Assembly (NCBI GenBank): GCA_037178625.1
Contig: CM074128.1
Coordinates: forward strand, 62,001-126,000
Length of the DNA stretch: 64,000 nt
DNA from: Skeletonema tropicum
Lineage: Eukaryota; Bacillariophyta; Thalassiosirophyceae; Thalassiosirales; Thalassiosiraceae
Direction of reading: 5' to 3'
Part shown: piece after piece, positions 31,101-41,674 of the stretch
How the letters are laid out: every line of letters begins with the position of its first letter
Position numbering within the stretch: position 1 is the first letter of the stretch
Position numbers and translations under genes: made by a program
Notes under the pieces: model-generated
Database searches by the model: none
What the model saw: only the letters and a program-made list of their open reading frames with translations
What the model was told of the DNA's origin: nothing

Positions 31101-31258
31101 TGCGGCTCTTACGATCCTTTTCATTTGTTGGGGAGTACAATGAACCAGTGACTCATCCTTCATTCACTAACATGGCACTCATGGATGGCTCATTTTCAAC
31201 CTTGAATCACCTTTTGCGACAGCATTCAAATTATTCTCAAGCCTTTCCATCATTGTAG
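28173..31258 (+). pseudogene. Ankyrin-KAP NTPase, copy 5: single-base frameshift
   Basis: The ATG at 28173 opens four LPLH modules, Walker A GGWGSGKS and the first membrane segment (LWFAVFLCSTILAVTIPYFL). The frame then shifts: copy 4 has GGGCCTTTGGTTTCAGG, this copy GGGCCTTGGTTTCAGG. One T is lost near 29690 and the frame ends at 29738. The rest is open to 31258 and encodes the coiled coil, Walker B IVLFIDDLDRC, a divergent linker (DDIDFDLEELINVYEEDG) and the C-terminal domain. The extra C-terminal residues after FVGEYNEP derive from the antisense of the neighbouring DUF726-like fragment. This single lesion could be a homopolymer sequencing error. Confidence 0.8.
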
Positions 31259-31455
31259 AGTTGTAAAGAACGTCAAGGATGAGAAAATTAGTATAAGTTA
31301 CATGTCTATTGCATCTGCTGCTACTACTACGCTGCTCTGCTTCATCTGCAAGAGATGCTAGATAAAATGATTTAGATTTAGCCTGAATTGTCACATGACG
31401 GTAAGTTGTTACAAGACTCGGAAGTTTTTGGAAGAAGGTGCGTCGAGCCAATCAT
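31179..31455 (-). pseudogene. DUF726/TMCO4-like gene, extreme 3' fragment
   Basis: The minus-strand frame reads SFYLASLADEAEQRSSSSR then VLYNSTMMERLENNLNAVAK, SRLKMSHP. It matches the 3' end of the DUF726-like fragment at 6692-7331 and, like it, faces the C-terminus of an ankyrin-KAP gene tail-to-tail (overlapping it here). The remainder of the gene is missing. Homology stops where the 177-bp direct repeat starts at 31456. Confidence 0.55.
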
Positions 31456-31632
31456 CATTTAAAGTGGGACGCCTGCAGCGGGAAGTGGTTCTCCCCTACT
31501 TGAGGTGATGCGTAGAGCTATGGAGGAATTAGTAATCGGGCCGATGCCCTAACTATAATTTGTTTTATCACCATGATGAACACCATCGTATGGAGCCTCG
31601 TATTGGACCTGCGGTGTGTGCTACTTTGATTG
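31456..31632. repeat. Direct repeat, left copy (LTR candidate)
   Basis: It starts CATTTAAAGTGGGACGCCT and ends GTGTGTGCTACTTTGATTG. It is almost identical to 37142-37322 apart from a few bases near its start. The pair could be LTRs of a decayed element, but no canonical TG...CA ends, primer-binding site or polypurine tract were established. Confidence 0.7.
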
Positions 31633-31752
31633 GTTTATAAGACCCCAATAGCTTTATTAACAGCTACTACGAAGCATATGAATAAGCCCACGGCGGGCAA
31701 TGTCTCCTTGTGATCGAGAGGAAGAAGATGAAGTATGATTGGCAGCTATTTC

Positions 31753-31804
31753 AACTGGACCACGCCCAGCATAAAAAGGACTGGACCACGCCCAGTGTAA
31801 AAAG
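31753..31804. repeat. 26-bp tandem pair
   Basis: Two adjacent copies of ACTGGACCACGCCCAG followed by CATAAAAAGG or TGTAAAAAGG. Confidence 0.8.
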
Positions 31805-31868
31805 GAGCGATTCAATTGCTTAATCCACTGAACGCTGTTCTCTCTGGAGGGCAGCATAATGAGCACCA

Positions 31869-32235
31869 ACGCATGAGGAGCGACGTTACGTGCAGGTGGA
31901 AGAAGTGGAAGAGGTGGTGGCCGTGGGGGACGCGGACGTGGCAATGCTCGTGGTGCTGGTGGTCGAGGTACGACAATCCCTCCAGCACCAATACGAACAC
32001 CACCAACACCATCAACAACAATGTTGGAGCAACGCAATTGCTCAGTCTACTGAACACTGTTCTCCTTGGAGGCAGTAATGGGCAGACATTCGATGTCAAC
32101 GCATTTGGAGCGACGTAAGCTGCAGCCCAGGGTGGGGGGCAACACGCATCAGGAGCGACGAACACAGCAGCAGCCCACGCATGAAACGCGACGTTACCAG
32201 CAGTAGCCAACAACGCATGAGGAGCGACGTTGACA
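31869..32235. repeat. Dispersed ACGCATgAGGAGCGACG motif, five copies
   Basis: ACGCATGAGGAGCGACGTT and variants occur near 31869, 32098, 32144, 32177 and 32213. In the plus frame each encodes NA-x-GAT, with x being TTT, TCA or TGA. Confidence 0.6.
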
Positions 32236-32580
32236 GCAGCCGTTCAAGGGGGTCACGCATCGACACCCGCTGCGAGTGCAGGTTCACTTCCTCCTATTCG
32301 GACGGATCGTGAGCTTGCCGAGGATAAGTCATCCCTCACCCAGAAGGATGTCAAGTGTTTCGTTGAGACCTTCAATGGCACAGCTTATACACTGTCCATA
32401 GAGCAAGAATGTAAAGTAATGTTATGCGAAGTTAAGCTGGCGCTCCCGCTCTTGCAGCGGCAATGAGCGCACACGTGATTATTGACGACGGCCGCAGAGT
32501 CGTCTGTAGAAAGTTTGAACATGGCCTTATGTGCCCGTTTGTTTATGTAGCAACTAACCTTGAATGATAGCAGTGAGAAC

Positions 32581-32845
32581 AGGTAATCCAAGACCTTTGG
32601 GAAGGAGCCCCATCAACCTTGAATGTATGCAGTGATGCCGCGGCGTCAGTGGAGAAGGTAATCGAAGACCTTTGGGCGTAACTCATTAACCTTGATAGAG
32701 CTAGATGACTAGCAGTAGCAATAAAACCGTTTTTGCGCAGATGGACTAGCAACAGTAATGTGACAGTGGCAACGCAGACGCGTCAGTCAGGTGACTAGGT
32801 AATCGAAGACCTTTGGGAAGATGTCCCATTAACCTTGACGGTAAT
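32581..32845. repeat. Three irregularly spaced GGTAATCGAAGACCTTTGGG repeats
   Basis: GGTAATC(C/G)AAGACCTTTGGG followed after about ten bases by CATTAACCTTGA occurs near 32581, 32656 and 32801, with spacings of about 75 and 145 bp. Confidence 0.7.
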
Positions 32846-35800
32846 AATTCATAATGCTTTTGTCTGCAGGCGGACCAGCAATAACTTTTTATGGAGTTTT
32901 CATCGCGTTGACGGATGGCGTTAAACTTGTTTCCTTGTTTCTCTAAACATGGCAGCACCAAGTTCACGGGGGAAGAAATTAGATGTCCTCATCTTTGTGG
33001 ATACGTCAACGCTTCCCCATTCTCTCTTGTTTACAGTAATGCTAATTGAAGAGAGGTCAATGGCTCTTGGCGACTCTTTGACATCTACACGACATGGCAC
33101 GATAGCTCTCCATCTGAAAGCGCATAGCTCTGGCAGCGACCAGATAGTTAAGAGCGCCCAATCTTTGAGCAGGACTCCAGATGAAAGTGTCAGCGGTTAC
33201 AAAGGTAGTAGCCGCGCGGAGGAGTGACATCAAATGATGGTGTGCTCGATGTATTTTGTGAAATTCGACTGGATGAACTTGATTCCCGACTGGAAATGTA
33301 TTTCAGTCCTATGAAGTAACGGTTGGTGTCGTCCGCCGTTGACAACGCTCAATACGAATATTCTGCATGGCGTCGATAGGGTGCTATGTATTCGAAATGT
33401 CATATGTCTCCAATTTGACGATTAAAGTTTAGCTCCAGACATGCGTGAACGACGTTGCTCTTGTGGAGAGTATCAGAATGATAGACAGGGAGAAGCCGAT
33501 CACGAGACCTGTACTCGAACCGTCTAGAATAACGCTGAATAGTACGCCAAATGCATTCAGAGAAGCTCTGAACTCTGAAATTGACGAAACGGCAGCAGTA
33601 GTCTGATGCCAACATACGCACGAATCTCATGCCCTGTACATAATGTCTTCTTTGTACATAATGTCTTTATCTTTTGCACACGCAGGTGTGTTGTAATTGC
33701 AATGATTGTTGAACTCTTTGCAGATTCTAACTCGCGGGTACTACCATGACTCTCAGGCAGGGTTCGGGGTAGCAACTAAAAGAAGCACAATCTCATCTGT
33801 TTAACGAATGCTGTCAGCATTTGCCGTTGCTGGCACACTTACACTGCCATGTGTTATTTTGGACTCGGGATCTAACAAGTCATCTCACAATTGTAATGAC
33901 TTACGGGGCAGTGATGTTGAGGTAAATCATCACATACAGTTCGATCGACGGACTGTTTATCAACCATGGAAACTTTTTATGCACAACAGAGCAACAAGAA
34001 TTGCCTCGCCGACAAGCATACGTGAGCAAGTAGCTCCACGCACAACTTCACACAGCTGATAAGAGACGAATGTCCATTGGATTGACAAGAGAACAATATG
34101 ACGATGAAAGACATATGCGCAAGCGCAAGGAAGATAAATGCTTGATACGCGAGCACCTTCTATGCAAGGATAGATACCACTTTGAACGCAAGTGTAGAGC
34201 AGGTTTCGGTCTGTTTCTATCGATTGATCTCAAGGAAAAGACGTATTGCAAGATGCAGAACCAGCAAGGTCGACCTACTTAAGGTGGCATAATAGCGAAG
34301 TGAAGCCATATTTGAAAGTTGGCACAATAAAGGAGACTAAAATTGCAGAGTGGATTATCTGGAGGTTGTAAAGAGCTCATTACATGACGCTCAGACCTTT
34401 TAGGTATGCTCAAGAACGTCGGCGCTGACACCCGAAGTGGAATAGAAGTGCACATGAGTCGAACCCTTAGCAAGTTGGCCAAGCCATCATTCGACAAGAG
34501 CTCATATCGTACGTGCCGAGAGGAACATGATAAACAGTTTCCTTTTGGAACTGTGGTAAAACTAACCGTGGCACCAGTGGTACTGCCGCGATGGCAGCGG
34601 CAGAAAAGGTATTGCACCTCGGACCATGCTTCCTCTATGAAAGCCAGCTGCATTATTTTGTAACAGCGGATGTGAATACAGTACGGCGCATGGTTACTAG
34701 CGGCAAATACGTACTGGACTTGTGGTCATCCAAAGACTGCATGATAAGGAAATGTCGCGTTATTATCCACAAGTGAAGAAGAAAGGTGGAGAAACGCTTT
34801 GCGGTCAAAGCAAGAACAGTGCTGAAATGGATGGCGAAATGCCGTGAGACACTCTAACTCTAACTCTTCTTGCTGGAAGTACGGCAGGAAGGACATGTGA
34901 GTATACAATGAATTATTCCAAGCTATCAGATTGCCACGCAGAGACGGTGCACGCAAGTCCAAACGAATGAGTGTAAGGATGGAACGAACACTCAAGTAAA
35001 CAGGAATGATCAAACTTATCGTAGACCGATTGATAAGCTACCATAAATGTGCACGCACATGGGAGCTATACTGATGTTGCAGAAGCGACAGTGCTTGAAA
35101 CATATGATACACAATGGGCAGCGTGATGTTGATGTTCTAGATACACTTGTCAGCATCAAACTCGACAACTTCCTTGTTGTTGGAATCCAATTCTATCTCC
35201 CGATTGTTCTCTGGATGTCGGGAAGAGAGCCCAGCGCCTAGACGTTGGCACTTGACTTGCTAGTTTGAGTTATGAACATGCGACTTTGACTTCGCCAAAC
35301 ATAGCAAAACACTTCTGAATGTTGCTTGACAGTTTGATAAACACCGTGGAAATTGATTTCGTGCAAATAGCCATCACATAGTGTGAGAGATAGCACACGA
35401 CTTTGGAAATGACTACATATAGCACAGGACTTCTTTGTTGCGGCGTCAACTTAGGTAGCCTCACTGGTAGCAAATTGACAACAGCTTACTCGAACCATAG
35501 AGAGAAGGTAACGGCAGCAGCAAATAATCTTTGCGTTGCATTGCATGAAGCACAGAACTTACTTCCGAGATTAAACAACTCTCCAGCCACTCGTTACACG
35601 AGACACAAACGAAATCGAGCTAGTAGTACAATGTGGTATCAGCTTAGAACGGCACAGGAATAATTGAGTCAGTGTGCTGAGCCCGTGGTAGGCCAGCTCG
35701 GACTGAGAGAAAGGATGATTGTGATAGGTATAACACCACGAGATGCCACCGAGATCAACTAGATCAAAGCAGCCTCGGCATACGGGGACAATAACAGATA

Positions 35801-35851
35801 TGCCTCACTTGCATGTTGTAAAACACCGCTGACAAGGTTGAAACCACAGTG

Positions 35852-35937
35852 TGAGCCGGATAGATGTGTACCGAACTTGAATAATGTGAGCCGGACAAAT
35901 GTGCGCCGAACTTGATATGCGCCGGATAGATAAATCG
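35852..35937. repeat. Short tandem repeat of GTGAGCCGGA(T/C)A words
   Basis: GTGAGCCGGATAGATGTG and GTGAGCCGGACAAATGTG, each followed by CCGAACTTGA, with a third partial copy ATGCGCCGGATAGAT. Confidence 0.65.
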
Positions 35938-37141
35938 AGATACAAACGCCCAAAAGTGAGACAGGCACTCCACATCACACGATATCGAGATAATTGCGTC
36001 GAGACAGAAACAGACTCTTTTGTACAGAGTCGGAGATAACACGCTGGACACGACAAGACCAGAGACTGATGTCATGGAAGACTTTCTTTGACAGGCAAAA
36101 CAATGAAATAGGTCTGGCTTACTCGATAGCCGGAAAGCACAGTGAGGTCAGATAGCACTAGCATTGCAGCCACAGGCAGCAGTGATGTAGCCGCAGTTAT
36201 TGAACAAAGCAAAGCAGACAAGCATCAGTTAAGATCATAGAAGACATCGAGGCCGAGGATGTAGGCTACACCAGATGTAACATCAATACGCCCTACATGC
36301 ATCAACAAGCATTGTTGAATGGAATGCATGCGCACAACAACGAGCAACCCGAATGTGTTGAATCAGAGTACAGTACCGCTACAACATTCACTTACCCTGG
36401 TCACGAGCCAGATCGGTGGCAGACGGGGACACTGAAACAGGAATGCAAACGGGGACAGTTATCACGGCCATCCACACGAGACGCTCCTCATCGCTTTGAA
36501 ACCACGGCGACTTGCTCGGAGAGATCCCCTCTCTCTCGCGAAGTGAAGAAATAGAATACCGGAGACACAGACGTACGGTTTCACTCATTCAATACTTATT
36601 GAACGACTATAGAGCGAACAGAATGATACAATAGCAAGTGGGTAGATGAAAACGTGAAAGCGCACTTGTAATTTGTCGCGAGCGGAAATAAGTTACAGGA
36701 TGAATGAATGTCTAGGGACAAAAGAAATAGTAGAATATCCTGACGAAGACAAGATGGATGAAGGATGTTGAGCAGATTTACTTCGCTCAGATAATGTGAA
36801 GAAACGATAAGATATCCGTATCCGCCATCAGGCTTAGATCGATTGGTGGGGATAATGATGATGTTGAGAAAGGATACTGATGGAAATTGCACAGGCAGAG
36901 GAAACTGGCGTACCCCCTACATTCAACAGAAGTAGGTTTAGTTGCGGTTATGGGTTCCGCAAGCGAGGATTTTTCGCGCACAAAAGTATACACTCATACA
37001 CGCTTGACGAGTTAAGTGGAAATTAAAGATGAAGGGTTGGTGTTGGTATTGGTTGTTGATCCATAGCATCTTTTCAATGTAAGGTCGGAATGAGACGAAT
37101 CATTTGCCTCGAGAGTCGAGAGTCTCACGATTCGCGGGGAC

Positions 37142-37322
37142 CATTTAAAGTGGGACGCCTCGCTAGCTGGGAAGTGGTTACTCCCCTACTTGAGGTAATG
37201 CGTAGAGCTATGGAGGAATTAGTAATCGGGCCGATGCCCTAACTATAATTTGTTTTATCACCATGATGAACACCATCGTATGGAGCCTCGTATTGGACCT
37301 GCGGTGTGTGCTACTTTGATTG
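37142..37322. repeat. Direct repeat, right copy (LTR candidate)
   Basis: Mate of 31456-31632, in the same orientation. It carries a few extra bases after GGGACGCCT. Confidence 0.7.
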
Positions 37323-38904
37323 TCATAACATGATTAACCAGAAGATGCCCAGGGGATAATGAAAAAAATCACCAGCGATCACCATGGCGCACCTCGACCC
37401 CGTACGTGCCGACATCAACAACACTAGCTACACATAAAATTAGACAGCCCAACTGCAGCAACTCCCTCTCCAATAGCCTTTCTATGAAGTGGTGTCCTCA
37501 GATGGACATCAATCCACGCCATCGCTACTTATTATGACACCAAAGTAGAGGTGCCGGAAAATTGCGCTTTGACATCGGTGTGATGATGCACTTCCAATAT
37601 GGTCTTCAGATGAATAGTTGAAGCTGCTCTGCCACTGAACTGGTTTGCAGACGCCATCTATATACTATTAAGCGGCGATCAGTCCCCTCTAGAGTGTGTC
37701 GGGGCGTTCTATGGCGCATGTAGTGGCATGGTGAATACAGTAGTTGAAAATTGATAATTTCCACAAAATACATCAAAAAGGAGAATGCATATATCTGACA
37801 GGAAATGAAATGAGAGGGTGCCAAAAGTCTGTGAGGTGATGACTATAATATAACAATCAACGTGGTTGGTGTAGATATCTCTATTTCATTGCGGCTGCGA
37901 CATTATTGGACTGGTTGAAATGTAGCATATTTTGGTGGAAAATGAAGAGCGAATGCAATCACATACACGAGTATTTGAAGTGATATTGAGTGTATTCATC
38001 CTGCAAGTTGGGGACCCTTTCACCACACAACACCAATAGCCATCTGTTGCGAGCATTATACAGTGGTTTCAGGGTATCATATGACTCCTAACAGCACCAT
38101 TCCTACCCGATGGGATCAAAGCAACAGCGGATGATTTGACCTACTACTCAATTATTACGTCTAATTTGTATGTAATCAATAAAACTGATAATAATAATCA
38201 ATCATCATAGTATTCAGAAGGTGTCTGCAATGCACCATGGCAATTAAATAACCGAAATCTATTAAATATGAGTATGTCATGATGTTGCCCGGCATGTGCA
38301 GATTTTATGTCTCTGGCGGTTAGAGCCGTATACCATCACAACGACGCCGATTCGGCCGCCACCGCTTACAGAATCGGAATCTACATAAAAAATGGGTTTA
38401 GGCACTAAATTGTTTATGTTGATTTTGGGAATGTTGGCCCAATAGTACCATGGTTTGCCGTCGGATTCGTCATGGAGGAGATGTTTTTTGTTAGTGTGTG
38501 ATGCGTGATGGCCGAGCACCCCGGGCCGACGATGCCAGTGCTACTGAATTAGTACCCACAATATCTTGGAGAATGGTCGGAATACCACCATGCCACGTTG
38601 CAGAGGCGTTCTAAACTAACTAAATGGAAGGTTGTTGGTCTTTGAACCAAATGAATCGACCTATTATTGACATAGTTACGTGGTAAAGACGCCACCCGGG
38701 GTGGATCCGGGGTGTGGGCATCTTCTGGTTAAGTGTAACCGTAGCACCAACACAGGAACAGAAGAAGTTGCAATTGAACATGAATACTGTGCATTTACCT
38801 GACAGCTGACAGCTGTTGGCGTGCACCACCAGCCGTTTATTATATCTACGATGCGATGTCTCGTCTCACGTCTCACCGAGTTCTACAGCTACCCTCAGAG
38901 ATGG
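37323..38904. other. No gene seen
   Basis: Only short frames on both strands. The minus frame at 38277-38519 (KHLLHDESDGKPWYYWANIP) was noted but not recognised. Confidence 0.5.
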
Positions 38905-39190
38905 ACGACATATTCTCAGACTTTCACTGACGACAAGTTCCTCTCCTTCTCAATCACTCTTCCCGCTCAGTATCTCGATTCATCGGGTCAAAACCCAGTC
39001 GCAGCTCAAGCTCATCGCTCAAACAATCTCCATCAAAGCCACGTGTTAGACCGTACTTTGTTTGACCAATGTGTCTGTAGACAAGAATATTACGACCAAT
39101 CCTGCGAAGCAGGAAGACTAAGAAAGGCACACCACATAGTTGTTGTATGTCATTATAAGCGAAGTCATACCACTGCTACTTATCTACGCA
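38905..39190 (-). pseudogene. Membrane/TSP3 family fragment
   Basis: The minus strand retains the membrane segment end (AGLVVIFLSTDTLVKQS) and, in shifting phases with stops, the LSDELELRLGFDPMNRDTE-like calcium motif and a VVSESL tail. It is followed on the plus side by the same 3' flank as the intact members at 39633 and 41675. It is the third, decayed member of a tandem cluster. Confidence 0.7.
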
Positions 39191-39632
39191 AACTCATACG
39201 ATTCGGGAGGGCTGCAAGCTTGGCCGGGATGTAGAATTACAGTTAATTTAAGTAGAAGTTAAGCTTAGCCCTAGCTGGGACAACGGCGAAGAAAGCTTGG
39301 CTAGAATTTCGTCACCTCGCCGAATGACCTTTGGCTGCTTATCCTTTGTATCTTCGACTGCTTATTGACAAGATGGTAGGTCACCGCGTTCACACAAAAA
39401 ACAATACCACCCATGATACTCTAGACGAAGGTGAAATCACAAATACGATAGCTATACTCCTAATAAATCTATGTGCATCACGGGTTACATTCCCTTTGTG
39501 TTCCTATCAATCTCTTCGTCTTGGTCCTACGATCGAGGCCTAGGAAGATCCATATTAATACTTGCTTTTCTCGCAATAGATGTGCCAATTTTGGGTTTCC
39601 TAGTAAAATGAGCTCGAACATCAAAATCCACG
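39185..39632. repeat. 3' flank repeat of the membrane/TSP3 cluster (partner about 41130-41640)
   Basis: Shared words include GGGCTGCAAGCTTG(G/A)CCGGGATGT, ATCCTTTGT(A/C)T and TAGGTCACC. This flank was duplicated with the genes. No separate gene is evident. Confidence 0.65.
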
Positions 39633-40805
39633 TCATACCGGATCGCTTTCACTTACAACTTCATCTCCATCACTCTTTCCATCCCCATCTGTATCGGGAT
39701 TCATCGGGTCAAAATCCAGTTGTACTTCAAGCTCATCGCTCAAACCATCTCCATCCGAGTCTTTTGTCGGACTGTGCCGTAGTAAACTTTGTTTGACCAA
39801 TGGGTCTGTAGACAAGAATATTACAACCAATCCTGCACAAAGACCGAGGCAGACACATATAGTTGCGATGATCACGCACTTGTTCCTTGACCTATATTGT
39901 CTCTTCTGCTGATGTTTTTGCGCTTGCTCTTCATCTTGTCCATACGGAATAGTTGCTTCAAGGGATGAACTTCGCTGCATGTTTATGGCAGTTTGCTCTT
40001 CATTGATGCTGCCATTGCCACGTTGAGCGTTGGCAGATGCACGTGATTGAGCGATGCTATCACCATTCTTTGTTGACTTTGATGTACTGTCCTTCGCGGC
40101 AGACTCGGGTTGTTTTTCAGTAATGCTACCACTTTGTGAAATCGCAGATGAATCAGATTGAGTGATGGCAAAAGCTTGGAACAAAGCTTTGGGATCAACT
40201 CCGCTTGTCTGCGGTGAGCTGCGCTGCACGTCAAAATCTGGTTGTTCTTCATCTTCATCTTCATCATCTGATGTCACTGATCGAGACAGCACGCCATCTA
40301 GACTGACGCTTTGCTCGGAATAAGAGGATGTTGTACTCTGAAGACTTGGAGTACGGTCGAGTTGGAAATGGACTCGCCTGTTACGAGTATCATCTTCATC
40401 ATTTGATGTCTCTGATCGAGACAGCAGACGATCTAGACTGATGCTTTGCTCGGAATAAGAGGATGTTGTACTCTGAAGACTTGGAGCTTCGTCGAGTTGG
40501 AAATGGACTTGCTTATTTCGAGTATCATCTTCATCATCTGGCGACACTAATTGAGACAGCAAACGATCTAGATTGATGCTTTGCTTCGAATAAGAGGATG
40601 ATGTACTCTGAAGACTTGGAGCATCGTCGAGTTGGAAATGGACTTGCTTAATACGAGTATCTTCAACCTCTGTTTCTGTCGAAGACAGTTGAAGCAATGT
40701 TTCTGCTCCGGAATATGAGCCGTTTAACTGGATTGGACAGCAGACGATCTGGTATCTAGCTGCATCACCATCGTCCTCATGTTGTTTGGATTGAGGGATC
40801 ATCAT
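39633..40805 (-). CDS. Single-pass membrane protein with TSP3-like motif and three-fold internal repeat (390 aa)
   Basis: It starts MMIPQSKQHEDDGD and carries CCPIQLN near residue 22. Residues 48-182 hold three tandem 45-residue repeats with the core VHFQLD..PSLQST.SSYS (cores at 55, 100 and 145). The duplicates at 5655 and 10749 have one related, unexpanded unit. A Ser-rich region follows, then a basic stretch, a membrane segment (CVIIATICVCLGLCAGLVVI) and the calcium motif (DSDGDGLSDELEVQLDFDP then MNPDTDGDGKSDGDE), ending SESDPV at 39633. The topology is probably N-inside. The function is unknown. It lies in tandem with 41675-42685. Confidence 0.8.
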   Translation of the reverse strand: MMIPQSKQHEDDGDAARYQIVCCPIQLNGSYSGAETLLQLSSTETEVEDTRIKQVHFQLDDAPSLQSTSSSYSKQSINLDRLLSQLVSPDDEDDTRNKQVHFQLDEAPSLQSTTSSYSEQSISLDRLLSRSETSNDEDDTRNRRVHFQLDRTPSLQSTTSSYSEQSVSLDGVLSRSVTSDDEDEDEEQPDFDVQRSSPQTSGVDPKALFQAFAITQSDSSAISQSGSITEKQPESAAKDSTSKSTKNGDSIAQSRASANAQRGNGSINEEQTAINMQRSSSLEATIPYGQDEEQAQKHQQKRQYRSRNKCVIIATICVCLGLCAGLVVIFLSTDPLVKQSLLRHSPTKDSDGDGLSDELEVQLDFDPMNPDTDGDGKSDGDEVVSESDPV

Positions 40806-40922
40806 CTTTCGTCTTCAGTCATTGACCAATTATTATGGGGTTACAAGAGAAACAAGCCACATACTTGTGACTGTATATGTTTCGATGAAATAAAAGTCAT
40901 AATGATGAGAACACATAAAATC

Positions 40923-40956
40923 GAGCCGTTGGTCGGTGGGAGTGGTCAACGCTTTC
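40923..40956 (-). promoter_or_regulatory. Bipartite upstream motif of the membrane/TSP3 family
   Basis: On the plus strand it reads GAGCCGTT (40923-40930) and CAACGCTTTC (40947-40956). On the coding strand this is GAAAGCGTTG then AACGGCTC, ending 118 bp before the ATG at 40805. Confidence 0.55.
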
Positions 40957-41674
40957 TCGGTTTGGTCTTGGTGTCCAGAATCTTGATCCTTCTGGTCAGA
41001 AGGGAGAACCGAACGGCAACAACAGTCAACTCATAATTTTTTATCATATCTCGACTCGGCAATAAGTACTTACTTATGTAGTTACTTACTTGCTTAAGCA
41101 CATCTAATTCAATCTCTATCTACTTAATGATTCGGTTGGGCTGCAAGCTTGACCGGGATGTGGAATGAAAGTAGAAGTAGAAGCTTGGTGGGAGAAGGTA
41201 TGGAAAACCTGGCTGGAATTTTATCAGCTTTGCCGAAGTGATTTTCAACTGCTTTATCCTTTGTCTTTGTGATAGTGATCTTCGACCCTCGACTTAGGTC
41301 ACCACGCTAAGTTTTGGTGTTTTAGTCACATAAAATCATTTCACATTCTACTCTCTAGATCTAGATGACGTCGAAAGCACAAGCAAAAATTCCATTTGGT
41401 CGTCCTATCATTCTCTTGGTCCCACGTTATAAGGCGAGAGGAATGGGCGCAGAGGCAGAGATACATACCAATTTTGGGTTTGCAAGTAATTTTCTCTAAA
41501 ATTTGGCCACTAAATAATTTGACGATTTCACTATCACATGTAGATAACAACTTTGTTGACAACCAGTACATATTCTTCTCCTCTTGATTTATAGTCGGAA
41601 ACGATTCTATAAGCTGTTCCACCTTTAAGCTTATGGCTACAGCTATCTGTAGGCTCCTCAAACAACAATCAACA
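40957..41674. other. Spacer with duplicated 3' flank, no gene
   Basis: From about 41130 it matches 39185-39600, the 3' flank of the neighbouring paralogue. The remainder is unassigned. Confidence 0.55.

Larger units (their letters stand above)
25306..31140. repeat. Large tandem duplication, right unit (partner 18206-24873)
   Basis: It has the same gene order and orientation as the left unit. This unit keeps the DDI1-like gene intact and lacks the foldback insertion. Confidence 0.75.
31633..37141. other. Degenerate, internally repetitive DNA between direct repeats; possible dead retroelement
   Basis: No intact gene was found. Near 31870-31975 a plus-strand frame gives a Gly/Arg-rich stretch (GRGGRGRGNARGAGGRG), gag-like or RNA-binding-like. 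Near 32100-32470 a frame with repeated NA(F/stop)GAT motifs reaches TDRELAEDKSSLTQKDVKCF. Reverse transcriptase, integrase and RNase H motifs were looked for and not recognised. Several local repeats are listed separately. Confidence 0.35.
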
